Shown here in pieces: positions 52,914 through 60,754 of a DNA stretch of 64,000 nt; positions within the stretch are counted from its first letter, which is position 1; each line of letters opens with the position of its first letter. The translations under genes and the position numbers were made by a program. Source of the DNA: Oscillospiraceae bacterium (lineage in GTDB: Bacteria; Bacillota; Clostridia; Oscillospirales; Oscillospiraceae). Location: positions 1 through 64,000 of the forward strand of contig CAJTFK010000012.1 of NCBI GenBank assembly GCA_910575505.1, in the 5' to 3' direction. A model generated the notes under the pieces. The model made no database searches and was not told the DNA's origin. It worked only from the letters and a program-made list of their open reading frames with translations.

Positions 52914-54095
52914 TTACTGGAAAATAATGGGGGCCACGAAGCCTGCCAGAGCAACAGAGGCGATGGTAACGGTGGTGAAGCCGGCGATAATCAGCGGCGG
53001 CATCACCTGCTCCAGAAGCTGTTCTTCCTCGTCGGCGGGGAGGTCGTAGCTGCCCACCACGGCCCGGGGGATGATCTCCGTCAGGGGATAGCCGTACATG
53101 GCGGCCAGGGAGGAAGACGCGGCCAGCTTCCAGTCAATTTTCAGAATGCGGCCCATGATGACGCCGCCGAGGACCAGACCCGCCACGCCCAGCACCAGGA
53201 AGAACACCACCGGCACCAGCATGGCCCCGAAGGAGTCCAGGGTGAGATTGCGGAAGCTGTTGGGCAGGGACATGACCATGCCCATAATCAGGATGTTGAT
53301 CCAGCCGGCTTTCGCCAGGCTCTGGCGCTCCAGAAGCCCCAGCTCCGTGAAGAGGACGCCCAGGAACAGCACCGCCACCGCCGCGGGAAACCTGCCCCCG
53401 GTGGCCTTGGAGAGGTAGACGCCCATCAGGGTCACCAGCAGAACCCGGGCCGCCATCATGCTGCCGTCGTTCCACAGCTTGGGGAAGCTCCTGATAATCC
53501 GCAGGTCCGGGAGTCCGCCGCCGGCGTGCTCCCCGGAGGCCGCCAGATAGCTCCTGTCCGCCACCAGCTTGTCGCAGTGCCTGCGCAGCAGGTAGGATGC
53601 CACAGGCACCGCTGCGAAGGTCTGGAGAGAGCAGACCAGAGAGGCAAACGCGCCGTAGTGGGTCATGCCAGCCGCCTCGGCGGAGTCAGCCACCAGACCC
53701 GCTGCCACGATGCCGCCGGCCACGGGGGGCAGGGCGCTGAGGGCATAGTAGCGGTTAAAGACAACGGCGCCCAGGGTGCTGAACAGAATGCCCATGACCA
53801 GCAGGCCGCAGAGGCAGATGACCACGGTCTTCCACTCCTTCAGAAGACGGCTCAGCTCGATCATCGTGCCCAGGTTCGTAACCAGCAGCATGGTGCCGAA
53901 GGCGGACATCATGGCGGGCACGCCGGTGTTGGTCAGCGTATCAGTGGGGAAGGCGCCCGTCAGGAATCCCGCGATGTATATCACGCTGAGGAACAGTCCT
54001 TCTACGATGATGCCCTTCGTCTTTTTCGCGATGACCTTGCCCACCGCGTACAGAATCATATAGAGCGCAATGCTGATAACTGGATTGGACCACAT
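52914..54095 (-). CDS. Membrane carrier, GltS-like or related organic anion transporter
   Basis: A 393-residue integral membrane protein with ten or eleven hydrophobic segments and two similar halves (GGIVAAGLVADSAEAAGMTH in the first, AASSSLAAMYGYPLTEIIPR in the second, each a Gly/Ser-rich re-entrant-type segment). The layout recalls Na+/glutamate or 2-keto-acid carriers; I cannot name the family firmly. It is the first gene of the operon, 19 bp before the M20 genes, and so probably imports the amide or acid substrate. Confidence 0.7.
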   Translation of the reverse strand: MWSNPVISIALYMILYAVGKVIAKKTKGIIVEGLFLSVIYIAGFLTGAFPTDTLTNTGVPAMMSAFGTMLLVTNLGTMIELSRLLKEWKTVVICLCGLLVMGILFSTLGAVVFNRYYALSALPPVAGGIVAAGLVADSAEAAGMTHYGAFASLVCSLQTFAAVPVASYLLRRHCDKLVADRSYLAASGEHAGGGLPDLRIIRSFPKLWNDGSMMAARVLLVTLMGVYLSKATGGRFPAAVAVLFLGVLFTELGLLERQSLAKAGWINILIMGMVMSLPNSFRNLTLDSFGAMLVPVVFFLVLGVAGLVLGGVIMGRILKIDWKLAASSSLAAMYGYPLTEIIPRAVVGSYDLPADEEEQLLEQVMPPLIIAGFTTVTIASVALAGFVAPIIFQ

Positions 54096-54132
54096 ACATT
54101 TCCCCTACCTTTTTCTTGAATTTTTTGTCTTT

Positions 54133-54167
54133 ATATTACTTCCGAACTGAGAGGCCGGAAGTAATAT
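54133..54167. promoter_or_regulatory. Perfect 12 bp inverted repeat upstream of the operon
   Basis: ATATTACTTCCG (54133-54144) and CGGAAGTAATAT (54156-54167) are separated by 11 bp, 38 bp before the carrier's start codon. No T-run follows on either strand, so an operator or leader structure is likelier than a terminator, although it could also end the MFS transcript. Confidence 0.5.
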
Positions 54168-54319
54168 GTGCCATGGCTTGCGGCTGCCGCCGTTTACGGC
54201 GGTGAGCAAAACGGCTCAAATCAAATGAATTATTTCCGATGCGTCCCGCAGGCGTGCCGCTGTTCTGCGTCTCCCTCCTTTCCCGGACCGCCCCGCCGGA
54301 CGCAGCGCTTCCGATGTAG

Positions 54320-55543
54320 TCAGCATCTTCGCCGGCTGTCGTCGTGACAGGACAAAAACAGCAGGACTCCCACCAGCGCCCCCAGCAGCAGCAGCGCGTA
54401 CCATCCGGGAAGATAGGTCCCGAACAGGTCGAATATCTCACCCGGCAGCCAGTTCCCCGCCGCCACGCCCAGATTGACTGCAATGCTGGTCAGGGCGTAG
54501 ATGCGGGAGTAGTCCCGTCTTCCGAAATAGGTTGCAACCGAATAGCTGACCAGGACGGTGGATCCGCTGGCGGCAATGCCATAGCACACTGCATAAAACA
54601 CGGCGGAAGCGCTGTGCTGCATCAAAATCAGAGAAGCCCCGCAGCCCATCATCGCAGCGGTGATACAGGCAAAGCCCGTCCGGATGCCGGCCCGGTCCAG
54701 AAGCTTCCCCATCAGAATCTTTCCCGCCGCCAGGGACAGCATGCTGGCGCTGGCCAGCTGCCCCTGAAAATCCGGGCTGTATCCCAGGTCGGAGAGATAG
54801 GCCGGAATGCTGGAGCCGCCGGACTGCACCCCCGTGGAAATCAGGAAGGCTCCCAGCAGCAGACCCCAGAAGGACAGCGTTCTCAGCGCCTGGCCCCTGG
54901 TCAGCTCCGGCCCGGCCCGGCTCTGGGCCGGCAGCTGAAATTCGGGGTCGTTCGCCGCCGGCTGGCAGCCGCCGCCCTCCACCCGGCAGACAAGCAGAGC
55001 GCCGGAGGTCAGCAGCGCCAGGCCGCTCAGGCCCACCAGACGGTAACCCCAGGCCCAGCCGAACCGCTGAATCACCGGATTGGCCAGCCGCAGCATCACC
55101 GCTGCGAAAACGCCGGAGCCGGAGAAGCAGATGCCTGTGACCAGCCCCTTGTTCCTTCCGAACCAGCGGTTCAGGACGTTGGCCACCGCCGTGATGCTGG
55201 TCCCGTGAAAAAACAGGCCCAAAATCACAGAGAGGATATAAAACGCCGGCAGCGTACGGCAGAAGGAGTAGCTGAACAGCGTAAGGGAGCATATCACGGC
55301 GCTGGCCAGCATCAGCCTGGGAAACCACGGCTTCCGGTACAGCTCGCCATAGAGAGGCAGCATGGCCACGGAGACCAGGGAGATGAGACTGGCATACAGC
55401 GTGAAGGGCCCCCTGGCAAAGCCCAGAGCCTCGGTCACCGGCTTTACGAACACGCTCAGCGTGTTAATCAGGATGCCCTGGCCGCCGCCGCAGAGCAGCA
55501 GGCCCGCGAGGATCAGCCGCTTCCGCTCCTTTGAAAATTTCAT
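54320..55543 (-). CDS. MFS transporter, oxalate/formate-antiporter or monocarboxylate type
   Basis: A 407-residue twelve-helix MFS protein. It starts RKRLILAGLLLCGGGQGILI, has the loop 2-3 region around PLYGELYRKPWFPRLML, a long central loop (about 185-210) and a second-half GKILMGKLLDRAGIRTG. The OxlT/MCT group moves small carboxylates, which fits the operon downstream. It has its own promoter and operator (55602-55659) and is separated from the carrier gene by 224 bp. Confidence 0.82.
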   Translation of the reverse strand: MKFSKERKRLILAGLLLCGGGQGILINTLSVFVKPVTEALGFARGPFTLYASLISLVSVAMLPLYGELYRKPWFPRLMLASAVICSLTLFSYSFCRTLPAFYILSVILGLFFHGTSITAVANVLNRWFGRNKGLVTGICFSGSGVFAAVMLRLANPVIQRFGWAWGYRLVGLSGLALLTSGALLVCRVEGGGCQPAANDPEFQLPAQSRAGPELTRGQALRTLSFWGLLLGAFLISTGVQSGGSSIPAYLSDLGYSPDFQGQLASASMLSLAAGKILMGKLLDRAGIRTGFACITAAMMGCGASLILMQHSASAVFYAVCYGIAASGSTVLVSYSVATYFGRRDYSRIYALTSIAVNLGVAAGNWLPGEIFDLFGTYLPGWYALLLLGALVGVLLFLSCHDDSRRRC

Positions 55544-55601
55544 AGCTCGACTCCCCCGCGTCTTTTTGTGTCCGTACAGGCAGACCGTCTCGGACCGTAT
55601 T

Positions 55602-55625
55602 ACGTAGTCTTGAAAGATACTACGT
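55602..55625 (-). promoter_or_regulatory. Dyad ACGTAGT-N10-ACTACGT, operator candidate
   Basis: ACGTAGT (55602-55608) and ACTACGT (55619-55625) are perfectly inverted; the symmetry extends outward (ATTACGTAGT / ACTACGTTAT). It lies just downstream of the -10 box of the MFS promoter, a roadblock position. Confidence 0.6.
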
Positions 55626-55630
55626 TATTT

Positions 55631-55659
55631 ATCATAGCGGATATTCGACAGGAAGTCAA
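55631..55659 (-). promoter_or_regulatory. Promoter of the MFS gene
   Basis: On the minus strand TTGACT (55659-55654), 17 bp, TATGAT (55636-55631). Confidence 0.7.
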
Positions 55660-55728
55660 GAAAAAGCTGTGATTTCTCACAAAAAATGCCGCCGGTTTCC
55701 GGGACGTTTCTCGAAAAAACAGCAAAAA

Positions 55729-55756
55729 GCCCTGCTTCCTGAACAGGAAGCAGGGC
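55729..55756 (-). terminator. Terminator after the TrmB pair
   Basis: GCCCTGCTTCCTG, two bases, CAGGAAGCAGGGC; on the minus strand TTTTTGCTGTTTTTT follows. Confidence 0.88.
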
Positions 55757-55801
55757 AGCGGCGCCGGTTTTGATATGGAGGTTGTGAGGAGGGAAGCCGG
55801 A

Positions 55802-56623
55802 TTACTGGCTGGCCAGCTCCCGCCGGAAGGCCGCGTAGGCGGAGTGCTCCGCGGAGGTGAAACGGGGGCCTCCCTCGGCGGCCACGAAATCCCGCTCGGC
55901 AAAATACGCAGCGATATTCGAGGTCAGAAAGTCCACATAGGCCGCGTTGAAGGTGGAAACAGCCATACTCCGTTCTCCCCAGGAGGTAATTCCGACAAAG
56001 CCGGCCTGACCGTCCTGGGTGATGATGGTCCACCGGTTTCCCTGCCGGGCCTGTTCGGAGTGCAGGCGCTGAACATAGGTGCAGTCCCCGGCAAAATCAC
56101 AGGCGACATCCGTTTCATGCTCCACCGCGAACACAATCAGGATGCGCACGCCGCGTTCCGCCGCCGCCCGCAGGGGACCGGCCAGAATTTCGTATTCCTC
56201 TTTCCGGATATACAGCAGAATTTTCTCCCTGGCCCGCTCAATGCTGGAACGGATGCCCTGCATGATGGTATTGTAGCCGGTCATGCACATCATGCTGTCC
56301 AGCGATGTGTTTTTCCGTTCCACCTGAGACAGGGCCTGTTCCGCTGCGGCCAGCCGCGTCCGTTCCCGTTCCCGCTGGACGGAGACAATTTCCTCGATGG
56401 GAACGGGGGTGTAGGTAACGGGGCGGCCGGGTCTGGCGCGGACGCAGCCCAGCTCCTCCAGGCGGTTCAGGGCGTCGTATATGCGGGCGCGGGTTACCCC
56501 GGACCGCAGCGCCACTGCATATCCGCTCAGGGGGGCTTCCTCCAAAAGCACCATATAGGCCTTGGCCCCGTTCTGGGTAAACCCTATGGAAATCAGGATA
56601 TCCAGCAGTTTTTTATCATACAT
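55802..56623 (-). CDS. TrmB family regulator (second of pair)
   Basis: A 273-residue TrmB-type regulator. The N-terminal winged helix reads LISIGFTQNGAKAYMVLLEE, LSGYAVALRSGVTRARIYDA; a coiled coil (about 80-105) and a C-terminal phospholipase-D-like effector region (about 115-265) follow. It starts 11 bp after its paralogue ends. TrmB proteins usually respond to sugars in archaea; bacterial versions are diverse. Likely targets are the divergent or nearby carrier operons; not provable here. Confidence 0.8.
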   Translation of the reverse strand: MYDKKLLDILISIGFTQNGAKAYMVLLEEAPLSGYAVALRSGVTRARIYDALNRLEELGCVRARPGRPVTYTPVPIEEIVSVQRERERTRLAAAEQALSQVERKNTSLDSMMCMTGYNTIMQGIRSSIERAREKILLYIRKEEYEILAGPLRAAAERGVRILIVFAVEHETDVACDFAGDCTYVQRLHSEQARQGNRWTIITQDGQAGFVGITSWGERSMAVSTFNAAYVDFLTSNIAAYFAERDFVAAEGGPRFTSAEHSAYAAFRRELASQ

Positions 56624-56634
56624 GACTCAATCAC

Positions 56635-57429
56635 TCATAAATACTTTCTTCGTAATTTGATGAGGTCCCCGCCGTATGCCTCCGTCAGGTGCCCGTCCGT
56701 GTCCCGGCGGTACAGCTCCGCAATGTCCAGGTCATAGAGAAGCTGCGAGTAGACCGGCACCCGCAGGCAGTAGTTCCTGGTGTGGGCGCAGAAGCTCTGC
56801 CGGGTGTCGGACAGCGTCCCGCAGAGGACCTCCCGGTTTCCAAACGCCGCGCTGATTTTTCGGTAGGGGGTTCCGTCCTCCTCCTCGGAGCAGGCGGGAT
56901 AGCAGAAGAAGGGGAACGCGGACGTCTGAAAGCTGCCCAGAACCACGAGATGCAGCGCCACCCCCCGGGCAGCGGCGTCGGCCAGGGAGTCCTTGATGAC
57001 CGACAGGTCCCTGGCCCAGAGCTTCATGAGAATATAGTCCCCGGTATCCGAGATCAGCCGGGACAGCGTGCTGTAGATATCCCGGGAGGAATACAGGTTC
57101 CATATGATGTCGTCCCGCCTGCCTTCCTTTGTAAAGTCCTCCGCCTGCCTGACGGCCTCCCGGCGGTTTTCCTCGGAAGCCCGGGAGACATTTGCCAGCA
57201 TCTGCTGGTAGGGAATGGCCGCGTACTCCGATGCGCTGCTGTAGCTGATGGTGATGCAGCCCTTTCGGTACAGGCTGCTCAGAACCTCGTAGATGTGGGC
57301 GCGGAAAATGTCCGCCCGCTGGGCCACCGCGTAGCCCGAAAGGGGGGAATCCTCCAGCAGGACGCAGTAGGCCTTGGCCTCGTCCTCCGTGAAGCCCAGT
57401 TCGGTCAGGCTTTTGATGGGGTCGTCCAT
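56635..57429 (-). CDS. TrmB family regulator (first of pair)
   Basis: A 264-residue paralogue: SLTELGFTEDEAKAYCVLLE, SPLSGYAVAQRADIFRAHIY EVLSSLYRKG (winged helix), a coiled coil near 85-105, and an effector domain with YILMKLWARDLSVIKDSLAD. ATG 57429 has AAGGAGG nine bases upstream; longer readings start inside the flanking repeat and lack such a site. It forms an operon with the following TrmB gene. Tandem TrmB paralogues may act as a heteromer. Confidence 0.8.
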   Translation of the reverse strand: MDDPIKSLTELGFTEDEAKAYCVLLEDSPLSGYAVAQRADIFRAHIYEVLSSLYRKGCITISYSSASEYAAIPYQQMLANVSRASEENRREAVRQAEDFTKEGRRDDIIWNLYSSRDIYSTLSRLISDTGDYILMKLWARDLSVIKDSLADAAARGVALHLVVLGSFQTSAFPFFCYPACSEEEDGTPYRKISAAFGNREVLCGTLSDTRQSFCAHTRNYCLRVPVYSQLLYDLDIAELYRRDTDGHLTEAYGGDLIKLRRKYL

Positions 57430-57561
57430 CTCATCCGGCCTCCTTACAGCCGTCTCCCCCTGAAACCGGACGCCGGGAGGGGGAAGCGTTTTTGTATCAG
57501 TACCATTATAATGCGTTTCCCGCCAAAAAGCCAGGTATTTTTCCTGTCTGAGAGGGGAATC

Positions 57562-57728
57562 AGAACCTGTATTCACAGCCGGGGGATGCCGGACGGGCGG
57601 GAATGTTTCCCGTCGGACAGGGAGATTCTTCGCGGTCCGCAGCAACCCCGACGGACTGCTGGGGAAATCGACGCGGTATGGCGGGAAAAGGGCCGTTCAG
57701 ACAGGGTTCGGCGGTTGTGAATACAGCT
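57562..57728 (+). repeat. MITE-3, copy A
   Basis: A 167 bp repeat beginning AGAACCTGTATTCACAGCC and ending GGTTGTGAATACAGCT, so its own ends are inverted repeats. It matches the copy at 59417-59586 in inverted orientation (shared GGGATGCCGGA, GACGGACTGC, GCGCGGTATG-like and GGCCG-TCAGACAG blocks). No functional frame. The two copies flank the O-antigen-ligase-like gene. Confidence 0.8.
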
Positions 57729-57829
57729 GCTTAAACCCGGAGTCCGCAGTCATTGCCGTTTCTGCCGGGCGGTATCGGCCCTGCGAAGGGCTTCCCGGCG
57801 GTCCGGCGGTGACTGCCGGCAAACAGGAA

Positions 57830-57857
57830 AAGCTCCCCGCGGGAACGCGGGGAGCTT
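57830..57857 (-). terminator. Terminator of the O-antigen-ligase-like gene
   Basis: AAGCTCCCCGCG, loop GGAA, CGCGGGGAGCTT; TTTTCC follows on the minus strand. The rest of 57729-57991 shows no gene. Confidence 0.8.
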
Positions 57858-57991
57858 CCGGTCGGTTGGAGGCTTTTCAGAAGGTCCGGGCGGAGCTCGG
57901 AGCATTTGAGATGGATGGACGCCGGGCGGCTGGAAACGGAATGCACCGTATCCGAAGAGCAGAGGACGCCGGTTTTCGCTCCGGTTTGTAT

Positions 57992-59350
57992 TTACCGAAA
58001 GCTGAAATACAGGCTGTATAGAAACAGAAGCCCAAACAGTGCAAAAACAGCCTTCACCGCTCTGCCGCCCAGGGTCCTCCCCCCGGACTCCGGCTGGCTT
58101 CCCGCCGTCAGCGCCAGGGCCGTGATACCCAGATAGAAAAAGCTGGTGTCCATCAGATTGTGGAACAGAAAGGCGGCGGTTCCCGCCCGCAGAGGCGCGG
58201 ACTGTTTTCTCCGCAGTCCCCGGAGCCCGGCCAGGACAATGGCGGCCATGGCGATCCAGCCCATTTCCACGCCGACGTGGAGGGGGATATTGTGGATGTG
58301 CCAGGTATTGAAGTATTTGCCGCCGTCATTCAGATCCAGCAGCCTCCACCGCAGGGGGCCGACGCCCCGGAGGGGATCCGCTGGAAGATAGCGCAGGCCG
58401 CTGGCCATCATCTCCAGCCGCTCGGAAAAGGTGGCAGCGGCGCTGGGCCGGACGGCAACGGCGGCAGCCGCCACCAGGAGTCCCATGGAGGCAATCAGGA
58501 ACGCCATTCGGGGTCGGGCGTTCAGCCAGCGCCCGAATGCCCCCCAGCCTGCCGCCGCGGCTCCTCCGTAGGCCAGCGGAAGCAGGCAGAGCCAGGGAAC
58601 ACCGGTCCGCGCCGCCGCCAGATAGACCAGCAGGCCTGTCCCCATACCCAGGACGGCCCGGGCCAGAACGGGGCAGATGAAGCGGACCGTCTCCCGCCAG
58701 GAGGCGCTTTGCTTCTTCTCCAGCAGCAGCACCGCGATTCCGGCGGCCATGGCCGCAAAGCTGCCCATAGACAGGGTCAGCGCCAGGGCAATCAGCAGAA
58801 GCGGCTCCAGCCGGAGCAGGCCCGGTCCCCGGTCCTCTTCGTCACAGTGCATCAGAAGAAACCAGCTCATTACCAGAAAGATGCCCATGGCGTTGGGGTT
58901 GCCCAGCAGGCCGGACATCCGGACGGCCCAGCCCTGAACAATGACCTGAAAGGCAAAGCGGCCGATTCCCGCAGCCGCCGCCGCCCCCGCCCAGAGGAGG
59001 CAGCAGCTCCGCAGCAGGCGCTGTTCCCGGCCATCCAGACAGGACGCCAGAAGATAGAGCACAGGAAAAAGGCCGTGCATCGCGCCGTAACCGTCCACGA
59101 TGTTTCCGAAGGCCGCCCAGGATGAGGCCAGGGCGGCCAGATCATAGACCATCAGCGGAACAAGAACCCACAGGTCTGTCCTGGCGGTCTCCCGGGTCAG
59201 CCCCGCCCCGCAGAGAATCAGTCCCGCAAGGCTTGCCGTTTTCACGTTTCCCACGCCGGTCAGAGAGAGGATGACCAGGGCCAGGGCCAGGCAGAGAGAT
59301 GCGCTGCTGTCCAGCAGCGATTCCAGCCTCCATGGGGCTCTTTGGGGCAT
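57992..59350 (-). CDS. O-antigen ligase/polymerase-like membrane protein
   Basis: A 452-residue protein with ten to twelve membrane segments. The Wzy_C/O-antigen ligase pattern is visible: short GLLGNPNAMGIFLVMSWFLL with the conserved GxxxNPN, and near the C-terminus a long external loop with RYLPADPLRGVGPLRW and YFNTWHIHNIPLHVGVEMG (the usual His after a G-P-x-x-x-R segment). It would join lipid-linked polysaccharide units outside the membrane, though single, context-free members are poorly understood. ATG 59350 has AAAGGAGGGAGG upstream. No other glycan genes are nearby and the gene is bracketed by inverted MITE-3 copies. Confidence 0.75.
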   Translation of the reverse strand: MPQRAPWRLESLLDSSASLCLALALVILSLTGVGNVKTASLAGLILCGAGLTRETARTDLWVLVPLMVYDLAALASSWAAFGNIVDGYGAMHGLFPVLYLLASCLDGREQRLLRSCCLLWAGAAAAAGIGRFAFQVIVQGWAVRMSGLLGNPNAMGIFLVMSWFLLMHCDEEDRGPGLLRLEPLLLIALALTLSMGSFAAMAAGIAVLLLEKKQSASWRETVRFICPVLARAVLGMGTGLLVYLAAARTGVPWLCLLPLAYGGAAAAGWGAFGRWLNARPRMAFLIASMGLLVAAAAVAVRPSAAATFSERLEMMASGLRYLPADPLRGVGPLRWRLLDLNDGGKYFNTWHIHNIPLHVGVEMGWIAMAAIVLAGLRGLRRKQSAPLRAGTAAFLFHNLMDTSFFYLGITALALTAGSQPESGGRTLGGRAVKAVFALFGLLFLYSLYFSFR

Positions 59351-59416
59351 GGGTCCTCCCTCCTTTGTCAAAATCCTCCAGGGAGCACAGGGAAACGGGC
59401 TTCGGAGGCGGCATTC

Positions 59417-59586
59417 AAAACCTGTATTCACAGCCGCTGAGCACTGTCTGAGCGGCCTTTTCCCCGTCATACCGCGCCGGTTTTCCCCGCAGTCCGTCAG
59501 GATTGCCGCAGGCCGCAAACGATCTTCTTGTCTGACAGGAAAAATTCATGTCCATCCGGCATCCCGCGGCTATGAATCCAGGTTCT
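59417..59586 (-). repeat. MITE-3, copy B (inverted relative to A)
   Basis: A 170 bp repeat whose ends are AAACCTGTATTCACAGCCGC and, inverted, AGAACCTGGATTCATAGCC. Reverse-complemented, it aligns over its full length with copy A at 57562-57728, with scattered substitutions. Confidence 0.8.
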
Positions 59587-59676
59587 CACAAGTATTATAT
59601 CCGCAGTGGCAGCCCCTGTCAAGGAAGCCCCCCCGGCAAAAGCGGGCCGGAATTCATTGAAAACAGGCAGGAACGT

Positions 59677-59705
59677 TTGACATGGCCGGGGAAGTCCTAT
59701 ATAAT
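59677..59705 (+). promoter_or_regulatory. Promoter of the AraC gene
   Basis: TTGACA (59677-59682), 17 bp, TATAAT (59700-59705): consensus sigma-A boxes, 60 bp before the start codon. Confidence 0.8.
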
Positions 59706-59764
59706 CTTTTGTAATATAAGGACCGATCTCAGGGCGGACATTCCGCCCCAAAGGGGGACCCGAT

Positions 59765-60634
59765 ATGGCCAACTATTCCTTCTCTGTTTTTCCCAACGAG
59801 AATTTTCTGGACTTCAGGCTGTATCAATACGGCTGGGAACAGTGCATGCCCCTGCATTCCTTCGGCCCCTTCACCCGGAATCACTATCTGTTCCATTACA
59901 TCATTTCCGGGCACGGGACCCTGGACTCCGCCGGCCCGGACGGCGCGGACCGACGGTATGAGCTGGGGCCGGGCCAGGGCTTTCTCATCTCTCCCGGCCA
60001 GATCAATACCTACGCCGCCAGCAAGACGGACCCCTGGGAATATACCTGGCTTGAGTTCGACGGCCTGCGGGTGGAGGAGTATCTGGACTGCGCGGGGCTG
60101 AGCGTCCTTCAGCCCGTCTACCGCCCCCGGTTTCCGGCCCAGGGCGACGAGCTGAAGGACACCATGCTTTACATTGCCCGGCAGACCGACGCCTCTCCCC
60201 TCCACCTCATCGGGCATCTGTGCCTTTTTCTGGACGGGCTGATCCGTTCCTCCTCTGCCCGGAAGCCCCTTCACGGCGGAAAGCTCAAGGATTTCTATAT
60301 CCAGGAGGCCATCAATTTCATGGAGCACAACTATCAGCGGGACCTGACGGTGGAGGAGATTGCCGACGTATGCAGGCTGAACCGCAGCTACTTCAGCAAG
60401 CTGTTCGGGGAGAGCATGGGCTGTCCGCCGCAGGAGTTTCTGATTCGCCTGCGGCTGTCCAAGGCCGCGGAGATGATGAAGCTCACCGACAACTCTATCC
60501 GGGACATCTCAGCCGGGTGCGGCTATCCCAACCAGCTCCATTTCTCTCGGGCCTTTAAAAAGCGCTACGGCGTGCCGCCCCGGCAGTGGCGGGCGGAGAA
60601 TCGGGGGGTGAAGGCCCCGAAAACGGAACAGTAG
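59765..60634 (+). CDS. AraC family regulator of the galactoside locus
   Basis: A 289-residue activator. The N-terminal cupin-type sugar-binding domain (about 15-150: HYIISGHGTLDS, GPGQGFLISPGQINTY) is followed by two helix-turn-helix units (about 185-285: DLTVEEIADVCRLNRSYFSK LFGESMG and IRDISAGCGYPNQLHFSRAF KKRYG). It is convergent with the GH36 gene and, by family habit, should activate the alpha-galactosidase and its ABC importer when galactosides bind. Confidence 0.9.
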   Translation: MANYSFSVFPNENFLDFRLYQYGWEQCMPLHSFGPFTRNHYLFHYIISGHGTLDSAGPDGADRRYELGPGQGFLISPGQINTYAASKTDPWEYTWLEFDGLRVEEYLDCAGLSVLQPVYRPRFPAQGDELKDTMLYIARQTDASPLHLIGHLCLFLDGLIRSSSARKPLHGGKLKDFYIQEAINFMEHNYQRDLTVEEIADVCRLNRSYFSKLFGESMGCPPQEFLIRLRLSKAAEMMKLTDNSIRDISAGCGYPNQLHFSRAFKKRYGVPPRQWRAENRGVKAPKTEQ

Positions 60635-60665
60635 CAGAGAAGACGCACGTCCTGAACGAAAAAAC

Positions 60666-60696
60666 ATGCCCGTCCCCGAAAAACGGGGACGGGCAT
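60666..60696. terminator. Bidirectional terminator between AraC and GH36 genes
   Basis: ATGCCCGTCCCCG, loop AAAAA, CGGGGACGGGCAT. Lies between the convergent genes; A-rich and T-containing flanks suit either direction. Confidence 0.8.
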
Positions 60697-60754
60697 TCGT
60701 CTGCCGTCAATCCGGAGGACTGCGGGGAAGGGGCCGGTCCGGCTTTCCGGGGCC

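Noticed and set aside
57830..57857. CRISPR-like or repeat array
   Set aside because: Short GC-rich palindromes here and elsewhere are single terminators; no regularly spaced direct repeats occur in the window.
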